NCBI GenBank assembly: GCA_025642065.1
Contig: JAODUP010000161.1
Coordinates: 197,001 to 261,000 of the forward strand
Direction: 5' to 3'
DNA from: Paralvinella palmiformis
Taxonomy: Eukaryota; Annelida; Polychaeta; Terebellida; Alvinellidae
DNA: 64,000 bases
The translations under genes and the position numbers were made by a program. This document shows, in pieces, positions 12,363-23,903 of this stretch (positions are counted from its first letter, which is position 1; every line of letters starts with the position of its first letter). The notes under the pieces were generated by a model that did not search any database, was not told where the DNA came from, and was given only the letters and a program-made list of their open reading frames with translations.

Positions 12363-14465
12363 TCAGATGCAGTCTTGTTCATCATTATCTCCTGTCACTG
12401 GTTCATTTGTCATATTGTCACAATTACCACCTTGGCAAGGCCGACATGCATTAGTGGATTCAAGTCTATGCTTTTTGCAAGTACATCTTAGGGTTTTGCA
12501 TCCTCCTAAACAGTTGAAGTAAATCATCTGAATAAGTGCATCTGGAGTAGGGCTTTTATCTGTCATAACTGGAATGAGTTGTTTTCCCTTCTCTCCATCC
12601 CCATTCAGACGGCTCCATTTCATCACTGCGCCCAATCCGTTGCATAATCATGTAATATGGCCAGAGAGTGAAATTTACATGTTGCAGATGTTGGGGGCAA
12701 TCTTTCAGGCATGACAAAAGCCTTAGCTCTCGCAACTTTCTTGCAGAGCATGTTGTACCTGATAGATGACAGGAAGTCTTTTTGATTTGTATTGAACAGT
12801 GCCACCATCGCCCTGCAGCCACTAATTTCCACAACATCCTGACTTTGCTTTGGTAAGTACAACACTTTCGTAAAGTCTTTCATTTCCTTTTCTTTCTTGG
12901 CGATTCTTTGGAACCCTGGCTTCTTTCCGATCCCGAATACTCTGGACGTTGAATCGCATCTGATGAACGCATGAATGAACAATAGATCATTACAGAATGT
13001 TTCTCCTTGAGGATAATAGATCATTACAGACTGTTTCTTCTTGAGGACCGTGATATTTGATTGTACCTTATCCAAGCGGAAATAGAGTTAAATGCAGTCT
13101 AGTTGAGCAACAGGAAGAGGAGATCGGTGTCATTTTCAACGGGGATGGCGGACTTAAAAGCAGACTTTGTTACGGCAGCTTTTGCGATCTCATTATCGGC
13201 ACGTCTTTCTGCTTGGATCACTTTGCAGCCACTCTTCGGCTAACGTTTCATGATGATCTGAATACTCGCCTGCTTGTTTGCCTCATTTGACAAGAATTCA
13301 TCCTTTTTCCAACAAATGATGTCGCTCTTGTAATGTTCACTTTCTTCGCATTCTTATTTCTACTTCTACGCTGATGAGCACAGTCTTTTATGCTTGGCCC
13401 AGCCCCATAACCATGAAATACTCTAGTGGTTTTGACAGAGTGTTTGACTGTGAATCATGTCTAGTCATCTGCAATTGAACTGTAGTTGCATCCCTTCATC
13501 CATTTTCAGCGGTACTAAAGCGATCCCCGATACATAACATAGTGATATGTCACTGTGGCCGTCTATTTGACAGCATTGTCCGATTTGCGTGAAGCAGAGT
13601 TACTTTTCGCTTTCGCCAATAGTGGCTTATCTGACTGACGCAAGATGTTCATTGTTTCGAACAAAGACATCAGGTATGAATAAGTAAACTCTGATTGACT
13701 ATCCATATTCTCGACCACGTCAATTCTTATTGCAACCAGTACCCGAGCAACTACTACCGTGCGCTTGTAGTTGATCAACAGTGTGCTTATTTTGGGGGTC
13801 CTTGCCAGTTCATTCCCTTTAAGTGTTAAAGATTTGTCAATCCGGCAAATGCAATATGATTGCAACAATGACTTCGAGTCATTTAACTTTTCTAAATCAG
13901 CATGTAAAGTGTCTATAGTTCCTTCACCTGGTCCTGAAAACCAGGTTCATCCTCCATGCTTTTAGCAATAATCTGACTAGTAAGACACTGATCCACCAGC
14001 GGGTGCCCCAAAATGCTCGCTGCACTGGTTTTCCGCTCATCATGTATACAGTGGCATTTTCACCGTAAACCGTATCCAGTATCTGCGTAAGTCCACTGCC
14101 ATCCATCAAAGTTCCAATTGCTCCCAAAAAATTCGTGAAAGTATTAAAGCTCCCAAGCAATAAAACCTCATTCCTGATTGGACTATCATCTCGAACAGCA
14201 TTCCCTAACTCAGAAGCCATCCAAAACAGCGGTTGGTCGATGGTAATAATGGTTGGCATGTGGTTTGATGCAAGTTTCCATGGGGAATATAGGGCGGAAG
14301 TATACAGGTTTTGTCCAGTGGATTTATGTCGATCACTGGGAGAAACTGTACCGGCGACTTCCCTAGATACTCACACTCCCTGTGTTGTAAATGCATCGTG
14401 CCTTGACAACTAGACGTACTCGTGAAGCGAAAGGATATTTGCCAGAAGATGTCAAGTGAAGTCAA
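12363..14465 (-). pseudogene. C-terminal part of a broken large ORF with PIN/FEN-like nuclease motifs and Cys-rich tail
   Basis: Reading from 14465 downwards, conserved-looking blocks occur in several frames with stops between them: SPVQFLPVIDINP (about 14350), TIDQPLFW and GSGLTQILDTVYG (14259-13924), a poorly conserved block (13868-13563), ENDTDLLFLLL (about 13110-13130), and HAFIRCDSTSRVFGIGKK (about 12920-12980). LPPTSATCKFHSL follows near 12670, and the C-terminus (12363-12600) holds repeated CxC and CxxxC pairs. From memory this order matches a multi-copy uncharacterised protein family found in mollusc, cnidarian and other invertebrate genome annotations. The DTD-LL block followed by CD...FGIGK resembles the acidic I-region and helix-hairpin-helix of FEN1/XPG-type nucleases; that resemblance is my inference. 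Frameshifts and stops make this copy non-functional. Its N-terminal part lies at 15600-16401, beyond an inserted LINE. Confidence 0.75.
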
Positions 14466-14529
14466 ATATCTTTTATTATATTGACATACAGAGATCATCA
14501 TAATAACAAAACATGTAATAACCTACTCC

Positions 14530-15600
14530 CATCCTTACAGGCTTATTGGTCAGTTACATATATTTGAGCTTGAGAATAAGTGCTACCTGTATTTGATTTA
14601 TATAAAAGAGAGCCTATCTTGTTCCATATAACATTTAGAAAATTGGCATAATTATGATTGGCATTCTTCATAATATGCATAATTTTATCAAATGTGTTTA
14701 AAAGTTTGAAATTTATATATTTATTTGAAATGTTCAGGTATAAGTTTTCTCTTTTGGTTCGATATTTTGAGCATACACACACAAATTTCATCCTCAACAA
14801 AACCTTCCTCAAAACATTTATATAATCTATCTCCCAATCTGGTTTGATTAAAGCTGCCAAGTTCTACATTCAGTTGGAGTATATCACATCTCAATTTGGC
14901 AATTAGGGATCGTTCAAATTTGCTACATACTAGATTTATATAAGGTTCCATTTCATAATCTGATTTAAAATGCACATATAGTATCAGTTTAGGTTTATGT
15001 TCCTTCATTCTGGAACCTTAATTTTACGTTATATGCTTCCAAATCAGATATCATTTGCTGTTGATATGCATCACGCAGATCAATTTTTAAAAGATATGTT
15101 TAATTTCATTTGTCCAATTTGTTCTAAGTGTATCCGAGTGAAACTCGTTCAACAACATATCCTTGGTCAAGCGTTCTGGATTCATCTTAATTAAGTGGTT
15201 CCAAAATCTTAACGTGTTTAATTGTTTTCTATATTTACAGTTTAACAATCCCATCTCTCCATAGAGAGCTGGTATCGGTGTAAAATGATGTACCCCTAAA
15301 TAGTATCTAATGGCTTTATTCTGTATTGCTTCTGAATGGTTATTTTCGCTATATCCCCATATTCCACTGCCACAGTCCAATATCGGAATAACTCCTGTTT
15401 CGTATAAGATAGAATAAGTATTGACTATAACGGTTTTGATCAATTTGAATTTTGACCAAATCGCTCCGAGGTCATTTGTTCAATGCCAAATTTTCATCTA
15501 AAATGACTCCTAGATATTTATAAGCCGAGACTGTATCTAAACAATATTACCATATTTAAACTTAAACGTTTATTGGGTAATTCTAGATCCCTTAAAATGA
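14530..15600 (-). mobile_element. 5'-truncated non-LTR retrotransposon nested in the broken ORF
   Basis: Three minus-strand blocks give the C-terminal part of an APE-type LINE ORF2. YKYLGVILDENL (about 15490-15525) is the post-YADD thumb motif. The block at 15443-15087 contains PILDCGSGIWGY, IQNKAIRYYLGVH and ALYGEMG, the usual order after the reverse transcriptase. The block at 15008-14543 carries the arginine/cysteine-rich C-terminus (FERSLIAKLRCDILQLNVEL, then a C-x-C motif). Catalytic motifs upstream are absent, so the copy is 5'-truncated, as expected of aborted target-primed insertion. It has one or two frameshifts. It lies between, and in the same orientation as, the two halves of the broken ORF. 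Boundaries are good to a few tens of bases. Confidence 0.88.
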
Positions 15601-16401
15601 ATAGAGCATCCTTCCCAAATGAACAGACGCAGCAGCAAGAATCGGAAACTTGCTGGGACGTAATCCAATGCAGACGCAAGTTTTAAGCTCTGCCCGATTT
15701 GGAAATGTATCCACAAGTGGGGCAACTTCAATTTTATGTTACTTTTGATCAGTTTTTCTGCAGTTTGTAGAATTGTTCGTTCCTCTGCTTCCTCGTTATC
15801 ATCCCGTGGTAACGTGTGGTAATCACAAATAATTTGACAGGTTTGTTTCCCCGAAAGATCGCAATGTTTTTCACACCCTTGCCTTCAGCTATGAATATAG
15901 AGTCACCGCATTGTTTTAAAAGCCTTTCCTTTAGGCACTGATTTCCATATGTACCATATTTCTGTTGTACTGCCCAAAGGAAACACGAGCACATTTTACT
16001 GATTGAACATAATCTGTCGATTTATCTGGCTAAAAGTAATGTCCTTTTTGTTTATGCGGTTGAGCCGGCGTATTTTACGCAAACTAGATCCAGGTTCAAC
16101 TCTGATGTCGACACCTTTTTCAAGGATAACACCGTTGATATATTCAGCTCCTTTCTCACGGGCCACCTCACAGTCCATTTCCATTTGGCATAAGGGACAG
16201 GTTTATTCGCTTGAGCTCATTTTCTATCCCTGAAAATATTAAAGTTATGTCTTTGAGAAACATGCCATCAGTTGAAATGCATATTTGTTGGCCACAATCT
16301 TGTACTATCTTGCGAGATATTTGGGTTTCTTTTACTCTACGAGAACAGTCGCGTTCTCCTTTTAAGAGTGTCAAATGAATATGGAGGCAGATTTGGGCCA
16401 T
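15600..16401 (-). pseudogene. N-terminal part of the broken PIN/FEN-like ORF family member
   Basis: Minus-strand frames at 16401-16168, 16184-15996 and 15994-15749, continuing to about 15600, overlap or abut in shifting frames. The block at 15994-15749 reads FLWAVQQKYGTYGNQCLKER then CGDSIFIAEGKGVKNIAIFR, and the next reads EKLIKSNIKLK and YVPASFRFLL. From memory these are conserved segments of the same uncharacterised invertebrate family as the C-terminal half at 12363-14465. In intact members about 100-150 residues separate the last block here from the first block there; in this copy that place is occupied by the LINE at 14530-15600. The earlier frames (16401-15996) are plausible N-terminal sequence but less certain. 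Confidence 0.65.
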
Positions 16402-16895
16402 TTTGTTAATGTCAGAATTTTATTTTCCCGCTTTCCATTTCTGTCTAACTTTTAATATGTTCACTATGCCTGAAAGTACAGGAAATATTTATAAAACTTG
16501 TTTGCAATTTGTTTGGAGAAGGGGTATTTTGGCGCTATTATCTATGCTTTTATATTAATGTTTTGCTTAATATATATTTTTCAGTAATTTCTGCTGAGGT
16601 CGTATATATTTCACAATGAGGGAAATAAAAACAAAATAATAAACCTATTCCATCTAAGAGTTTTCACTTGCGTGAGATACATCAATCTGTATATCTCGGT
16701 AGTACTTTTTTACACTGGCATCGAAGTGGCATTAGTTTAAAGTGGCATAAATAGCAGCGTAAAACGTCATATTGTTGTTTGTTGCATGTATTTTGACTAT
16801 AAGTATTTAATTTTCTTCCATTCATCAGTTTATTAATATCTACTCATTTGTATTGTTATTGAAAAATTAATTGTATTTACAAGAAATAGGTGTTT

Positions 16896-16897
<2 letters not shown>
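16402..16897. other. AT-rich sequence, no gene seen
   Basis: Lies between the broken ORF and a short AAT array; nothing recognisable. Confidence 0.4.

Positions 16898-16930
<33 letters not shown>
16898..16930. repeat. (AAT)n microsatellite
   Basis: Eleven tandem AAT units; it appears to mark the truncated edge of the dispersed repeat copy that follows. Confidence 0.95.
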
Positions 16931-16931
<1 letters not shown>

Positions 16932-16937
16932 TATATT

Positions 16938-17324
16938 TAACAAAGCGATGCTACGAGCTACGAGCAGGAACTTGCGACGCCGGACCTGTTGAACTATTGA
17001 AGTAGACCCACGTGTTGTTTACTGCGAGCTGTGGTGTTAAATGGTACTTTTTATACCTGCTTCCGCCTTTTGTACAGAGGCTGCATGTAGCCGCTTCTTG
17101 GACTGCGTGTCATATTTGTCACGCATTAAAAGCAGATTAGCTGGGGCCCACAGGCTGATCAATAGCCCAGACACATGTATAAATATATGTATGTATGTAT
17201 AGATGTGTCTGAATATTTTATATTTAGATTAAAGTGTGTATGGTTTCATTTATGTATAAATGTATGGATGTATAGGTTTAGAAGTTGATGTTCTGAGCCA
17301 GTGCCACTATATGTGTGTCCTATA
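16938..17324 (+). repeat. Dispersed repeat R, copy 1
   Basis: Shares long stretches with copy 2 (37722-38170, same orientation) and with the reverse complement of copy 3 (54238-54637). Shared landmarks include the CACAGGCTGAT...AGACACATG segment (near 17150-17175 here), the segment around GAGCTGTGGTG (about 17025), and a common 3' end leading into a CA-type microsatellite. Relative to copies 2 and 3 this copy lacks the segment containing AGAATAAAGCTGAGGTCAGC and is truncated at the AAT array. No coding potential is evident. Confidence 0.75.
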
Positions 17325-17331
17325 ACACACA

Positions 17332-17415
<84 letters not shown>

Positions 17416-17438
17416 CACATAGAGAGAGAGAGAGAGAG

Positions 17439-17474
<36 letters not shown>
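17325..17474. repeat. (ACGC)n-(GA)n compound microsatellite
   Basis: About twenty-two ACGC units followed by GA repeats with one GGGG interruption. Alternating purine-pyrimidine ACGC tracts can adopt Z-DNA. It sits directly 3' of dispersed repeat R, as does the CA/GA tract at 38171. Confidence 0.97.
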
Positions 17475-17478
<4 letters not shown>

Positions 17479-19374
17479 TCAAACTGTTTTATTACTGTCC
17501 AAGCCATCTTTGCTCTATTTTCACCTTCCTTTCAATAGTCTAGAGTTTCCTTGTTTGTATTTATTGATATATTTTATGCGCAAAAGTTTGATTTTCTTTT
17601 TAATTCGTAATGTGATGATCAAAGGAAAGCGTCTGTTTTTATTCTACTTTTATTGTATATGTGATATTAGTATTTAGATTATTTGTATAAGAAGTGGTAA
17701 TGCTGAATAAATACCTTCAACTAAATGTTTAAAAAAAATAACTGTGAAATAAATATATATCTTATAATGGGAAATTATGTATCGCTCTGACTACAGATAA
17801 ACCGAACAACGAATACATAACTTGAATAAATATGCAATATTAACACACATAGTAGTGTTCAATTGAATTACTAACTGAAGATATTAGTAAAATAGCGCTT
17901 AAAGATGGTCAAATTATTACAATACTTTACGTATTAAGCTAATGTTGTTATCGTTGAGCTTTGAAGTTTGCATGGCAGTTCAATAATTGCTGCACTATCA
18001 GAAAGTCGATGTAATTAATTATTATCAGTATTTCATGATACACAACCTCAGAAATAGCACTTGTCCCTATGAGTGTTATTTCTTAGCATCATCTCTATTA
18101 GATTTTTTGAAGTTTTGATATTTCTAATTCTCTCAATAATATTAATGATCTCAATATCGTCTTCTCTTCTAATATCTTTATTAGAAGTTTTATCAGGACC
18201 ACAATCTCAAGGATCCTAGCACATATGTAGATTCGGCGCTGCATATCTGCTCGCACAGGTCCAACACCTATATGAAAGCTGGACTACTTTTTTAATTAAA
18301 TGAACCCCATATGTGCTTAATTACGACTCTCGTAACAACCTTTCTTATACCCCTTGTGTTGCTTAAGGCAGTGTCATTGAAAAGAAATTCTTCATTTATA
18401 ACTGTGAATGCCGATATTTACTATGAATACCACACGCGCACCATCACTGTTCGAAGTACGCACATTATGTACGCTCATGCTGTAATTATTCACCGCACCT
18501 GAAAGGCTACTTATGATGCAATAGATGGGCGTGGGGGGGGGGTATATTCGGCTATGTCTGATCAGTCCCCCACCTCCAAAAGAGAGGAAATGATAAGCCA
18601 AATATTTGCTTTCAACAATGACGAGCATATTAAGATTTTGACCATAGTGACAGACACACACACACACACCCATATAATGACAGACGGAAATAGGAAATAT
18701 GACTGTTTAATGCTACTAACATGCACACACTGGGCTAAATGAACCAAACGAAATCCAACCGTAATGAGGCAAAATAAGAGATAAAACATTCCTCAGTGAT
18801 ATATTTTGTATTTAGCTTTATTAAAACCACATTTTGTTATTAATTATCTACTAAATTATAGCGATTGCAGTGGAAACCATTTTCGCTATAGATAAATGGT
18901 TCTAATATTAAATGAACTATAAATAGTATATTCTGTTAACATTTGCCTTGAAAGTATTTCGTTTGACACAAATGTATATCTCCATACAAACAAAGCGTTT
19001 GACAGGAAAGCATAGATAATGGACAAAGCGCCAATACATTCTTAAAAAGCGAGTTTATTAGAACCTTTAAATTCGACCGATCACTAGGATCGGTTAAGGA
19101 TAATTAATTAAAGGTATGCCGTATTGATAACAAATGTCATCCTAACCGATGGCCCCCCCCCCCCGAAACACTCCCAGACACATATAATAGTACAGAGCAA
19201 TATCGTCACAGCTGATAAGCGGGTTAGTATGTGTCAGTAGTGGTGGCCTTTCAATGGAGACAACGAGTAAACAATACCTGAATGTTATCAGTCTGGTTAT
19301 AATGTGAACCTCTAATCAAGGTTTTTATCACTTACTGGGAGTGGAGTCTCACTGGACAAAGATCATCTCCATTT
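17475..19374. other. AT-rich intergenic sequence upstream of the claudin-like gene
   Basis: No gene was recognised. Contains homopolymer G and C runs at about 18532-18541 and 19151-19164 and a short CA tract near 18655. The last few hundred bases probably include the promoter of the claudin-like gene but no core element can be pinned down. Confidence 0.4.
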
Positions 19375-19433
19375 CAGTTATCAGAGTTAGGAGACAACCA
19401 GATTTGTAGTTCATTAATGCAATATAGCTGAAG
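19375..19433 (+). other. Probable non-coding 5' exon of the claudin-like gene
   Basis: A strong donor, AAG|GTGAGC, lies at 19433/19434 and the first coding exon is preceded by a good acceptor (TTTCAG ending at 19773) only 7 bp before the ATG. This arrangement suggests a leader exon ending at 19433. The 5' end is not defined; the start given is nominal. Confidence 0.35.
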
Positions 19434-19588
19434 GTGAGCTAATATCACTTAATTTATTTCACTTTAATAATATAATGAATATTTTGTACCATATATTACA
19501 CTAATTTTATCCTCTCTCTTGATAAAGATACATACATACGCACATGCATACACGCATGCATACATATACACGTACATACTTACATAAA

Positions 19589-19595
19589 CATATGT

Positions 19596-19642
<47 letters not shown>
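19589..19642. repeat. (TA)n microsatellite
   Basis: TA array in the probable 5' intron of the claudin-like gene, following a stretch of degenerate CATA repeats. Confidence 0.95.
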
Positions 19643-19644
<2 letters not shown>

Positions 19645-19780
19645 AAAATAGATGCTCACATAAATATTTATAAACATTCCAATATATATCTAGGCATATA
19701 TTTATTAGTTGTGTGCATATATACGTGCACGAGTGAAGAGTATTTAAAATAATATATGTTACCAACGTTTCAGATCCAGA

Positions 19781-22700
19781 ATGGGCGTGATAGTGAAGAT
19801 AATTTCATTCACCATATTTCTGGCAGCCTTTCTGTTTTGTGCTGTTGGATATGGTGCCCCATGGTGGATAGAATTTGATGGGGCTGGAGTCGTGTCGTAT
19901 GGACTGTTTCAATGGTGTTTACATATAGGAGACGAACTGAATTGCGAAACGCTTGACACTTCGCTCTGGAGTGAGTACATCTAGTAGAGCTAGCCCGTTT
20001 ATGAACGTTTAATGACCAAATACTAACTTAATGACGTTGTTACCAAGATATGATACATTCCTTCAGAGCCATAAGCCTATGTGTAAGTAGTACTCTTGTA
20101 AATGCAAATTGGGTCCACCGTTAAACAAGCGAAAACGATGGAAATAACAGAAAGGACCTATATCTTCCAACATTGCGTGACGAAAATGTGGTGCCGTTTA
20201 TGGGCATAATAACAATTGCATGCTTAGTAAAGACAACCGGAACGCGCACCAGGCTATGGTTCAAATTATGGGTATCTCCATTGTTGAGGAGCCAGTTTAT
20301 GGTTGGACAGGTAGCAATATGTTTCAAATATTAATGTGATTTCATCTTTTAAGGTGAGAAACACAAGGCCACAGTAGCCATGATGACCATAGGTCTTGCC
20401 GTAAATGTTGCTACCATCGTCTTATATGGGATGACGTTTTGTGGAGACCGTAGCGTGAAATCACCAGCCGGAGCTAGCTTATTTGCTGGTAAATATTAGT
20501 TAACGATAACGGTATTGTCAGTGCGTAATGTTAATGAAAGCAAACGTATATATAATGTTGAAAAGCAGGATGCTTAAGGCATTCCACATATAATGCATCC
20601 CTCCCCCCCTAACATAACATTAAAAACATTCACGACACGTTTAAAAATAAAAAGATGTGGAATAGTCAATAGACATAATTATATCTTTTTTGAAACAACA
20701 ACAAATCCAGATAAGTTTAATTTTGAAATAATTAATTATTGTAGCAATAATATATTATTGTCCACTTTATATCATATATGTTGAATGGTAAATAACATTA
20801 TGGACATACCTCAGCAGCGTTACCTGTCATATAAAAATTAACATATTCGTAATTATGTGTTTAAAATATTAATTGTTTTAACATTGCGAACATTTTACAC
20901 CTAATTGGTTCCATAATTTAGCACCCTTAATACCAATTGACGTTAACGTTTTGTTTTTTCGTCTTACAATTTTCGGTGTATATTGATAGTTAAAATGTTA
21001 TTTTTGCCTTTATAGATTTATATGATTCAATACTACAAGTAGTGAGTGCATTATTTGCACTGAATGTCGAATTACCAAATACAGTCTAACCTGCTTCTAA
21101 CGTCACCTGCCTTGAAGCGCCATCTGCTCTAAACGCCACTTTTCCAAAGTCCCGATGCAAATCCCATCCAACTTGACCTGCCCGACGCCGCCAACTGCCA
21201 GTGTTTGGCGGTCCTAGGTCTACAGTATTACCTGTCAAGTAACCGTCAGTTACGATAATACCGGCGCTGATTACCATTGGCCGCTCACCACAAACATATT
21301 GACCAATAATGGCTCTTCCCCAATGATTATGCCCCCGACAGTATGCATGTAGTTTTGCGCTGACGGTGTCTTAACTATGTTATGTAAAGACAATTGATTC
21401 TTGATGAGCAAACTGACATTTAAGACAATAAAAGTAACGATGTTAGCAGCTCCCCGTCGGACAATGGCTCACATAACGCCAAACAGAAAAACCTCGAAAA
21501 TCTGTGAAAAACAGAAAACTGATAAAGACGTTATGTTCAAATTGTAATTGCAATCTCTACACTATATTTTGGATATAAATTGCCAACGACTTTTGTTATG
21601 TAATTAGATCTTTGTGCATGTATATTTTAACAATTAGATATACACACATGAATATAAATAAATAGCATACCTATATATACCATGTGTTGTTTAGTAACCG
21701 GAAGTTCCACCTTTTAATAAGTGCCTGGAGTTCAACCCGTCCGGAAGCTCCACCCGTCTATAAACGCCACTTGCAGTGAGTCCCCACACGTGGCCTTAAG
21801 AGCAGGTTAAACTGTATATATAAACATTGTTGCTTTAAAGTATCTTTAAAAGCCAACGCTTGAAAACAGATTCAGAAACGCGAAGGCCTTTTTTATGGCT
21901 TATTTTGTACCACCGGTGAGCTGAGTGTGTCAATTATGTTTCAAAGATAACCAGACGAATGCACCTTCCAGACATAATATAAAACACAAAAACAAATAGA
22001 ACACTCCTTTTATTTTTGAATTAGGGACTCCAGGTAGGGTACTAGTATTACACGTTATTACTTACCTCAATCTAGTAGATCGAATCCCAGTGCTAACGCC
22101 GTGTTGGGTATATTTAAACCAATTGTATTTTTACATTCGTGGTTGCATCTCGGCTTTTATGTCCTACGTATCATAAGTGCGCAGAATAAACAGAACGTTC
22201 ATTCATTCGCCCAGCTCTACCTCTAATTACTGAAATATGAGCGTATTATTCTTGGCTAAAACTTGTCAGGTAGATGTATACCTTATCTTAATATTTTCTC
22301 TACCCAATTTGCCCTCTGAACCTATAATAGGAACGGCTTTTATTTGGGCAGGTGATACCCGTTCCGAATACTCTAAGATTAATATTAAACTAATTCATCT
22401 AAAAACTCAAGAGATTCTGGAAAATGTTAATTAATAAGCATAATATAGGCTTACTTCTATAAACTAGATACCGGTTTGAACTGGAATAATATATGTCTAG
22501 TGCGTTCAGATTTGTTTAATGACTCATTATCTGTGCTTTAACCAATACTGATAGGATACTCCCGCCCACTGTACAGACAATGTGATGACATTATCTAAAC
22601 AAAGATTGGTTGTTTCTTACTATCTTGTAGCATGAGTCATCGATGTGAATCAGTAAGCATTTATCTAATGGGTACTGATAACGCGAGACCGAAGGTTATG

Positions 22701-23803
22701 TCTTGTCACATCGACGTATTAAAATATTGAAAGATAACAATGTTATTTATTAGCCTAGATAACATCATTATATTACACATCCTCTGTCATCATCTAGTTT
22801 TAATATATACTCATGCATTGATGGCCTTCTGCTCTTGATCTGTCATTAAGATCCTCTCATTTGCGCTAATGTTTGCCCACGCACTGACTGACTGACTGAC
22901 TTACTAACTTACTGAATGACTAACTGACTGACTGACTGAAGGATGGACGGACGGAAGAACGGTCGGACGGACGGACGGACGGACTGACTGACTGACTAAC
23001 TGACTGACTGACTGACCGACGAAAGGACGGACGGAGGGACGGACGGACGGACAGACAGACGGACGGACTGACTGACTAACTTACTGAATGACTAACTGAC
23101 TGACTGACTGAAGGAATGGACGGACGGAAGAACGGTCGGACGGACGGACGGACTGACTGACTGACTGACTAACTGACTGACTAACTGACTGACTGACGAA
23201 AGGACGGACGGAGGGACGGAGGGACGGACAAACGGACGGACAGACGGACAGACGGACGGACTGACTGACTGACTAACTGACTGACTGACTGACGAAAGAA
23301 CGGACGGACTGACTGACTGACTGACTGACTCACTCACTCACTGACTGACTGACTGACTGACTGACTGACTGACTGACTCACTCACTCACTCACTCACTCA
23401 CTCACTCACTCACTCACTCACTCATCCATTAATTGATTAAAACACTGTACTATAAATATTCAGGTCGTAGAACCGAACGCAACTCATACCTATGTTTGTT
23501 AACTATTTCCCTAGACTGTTCCCTCCATCTGTCTCAGGTATGATCATCACCGATGTATTACACCATCCTCCCCCTTTCACACACCCTCTTAGTAACTATT
23601 GCCTTCTATTGATCTAGAACCGAGTACTGGATATATAGTTACACTTCTGTATGACTTTAAATGGAAAACAAATCACCAAAGGTGCTTACATTTCATTCCA
23701 CCTGACTTTAGTTGCCTCATATAACAATGAAACTAAAACCAATAAAAACAACAATAACAACAATATAATAATAATAATAATAATAACAATGATTATGATG
23801 ATG

Positions 23804-23855
<52 letters not shown>

Positions 23856-23869
23856 TGATTATGATGATG

Positions 23870-23903
<34 letters not shown>

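Noticed and set aside
22024..22200. Possible third copy of SINE family A (GATCGAATCCC then GTTGGGTATATT)
   Set aside because: Only about 25 bases around the B box resemble the family; no A box and no body similarity.
23092..23337. Ser/Val/Pro-rich minus-strand open frame resembling a repetitive secreted protein
   Set aside because: It is a translation of the ACTG/ACGG microsatellite; the same array is open in several frames because the unit lacks stops.
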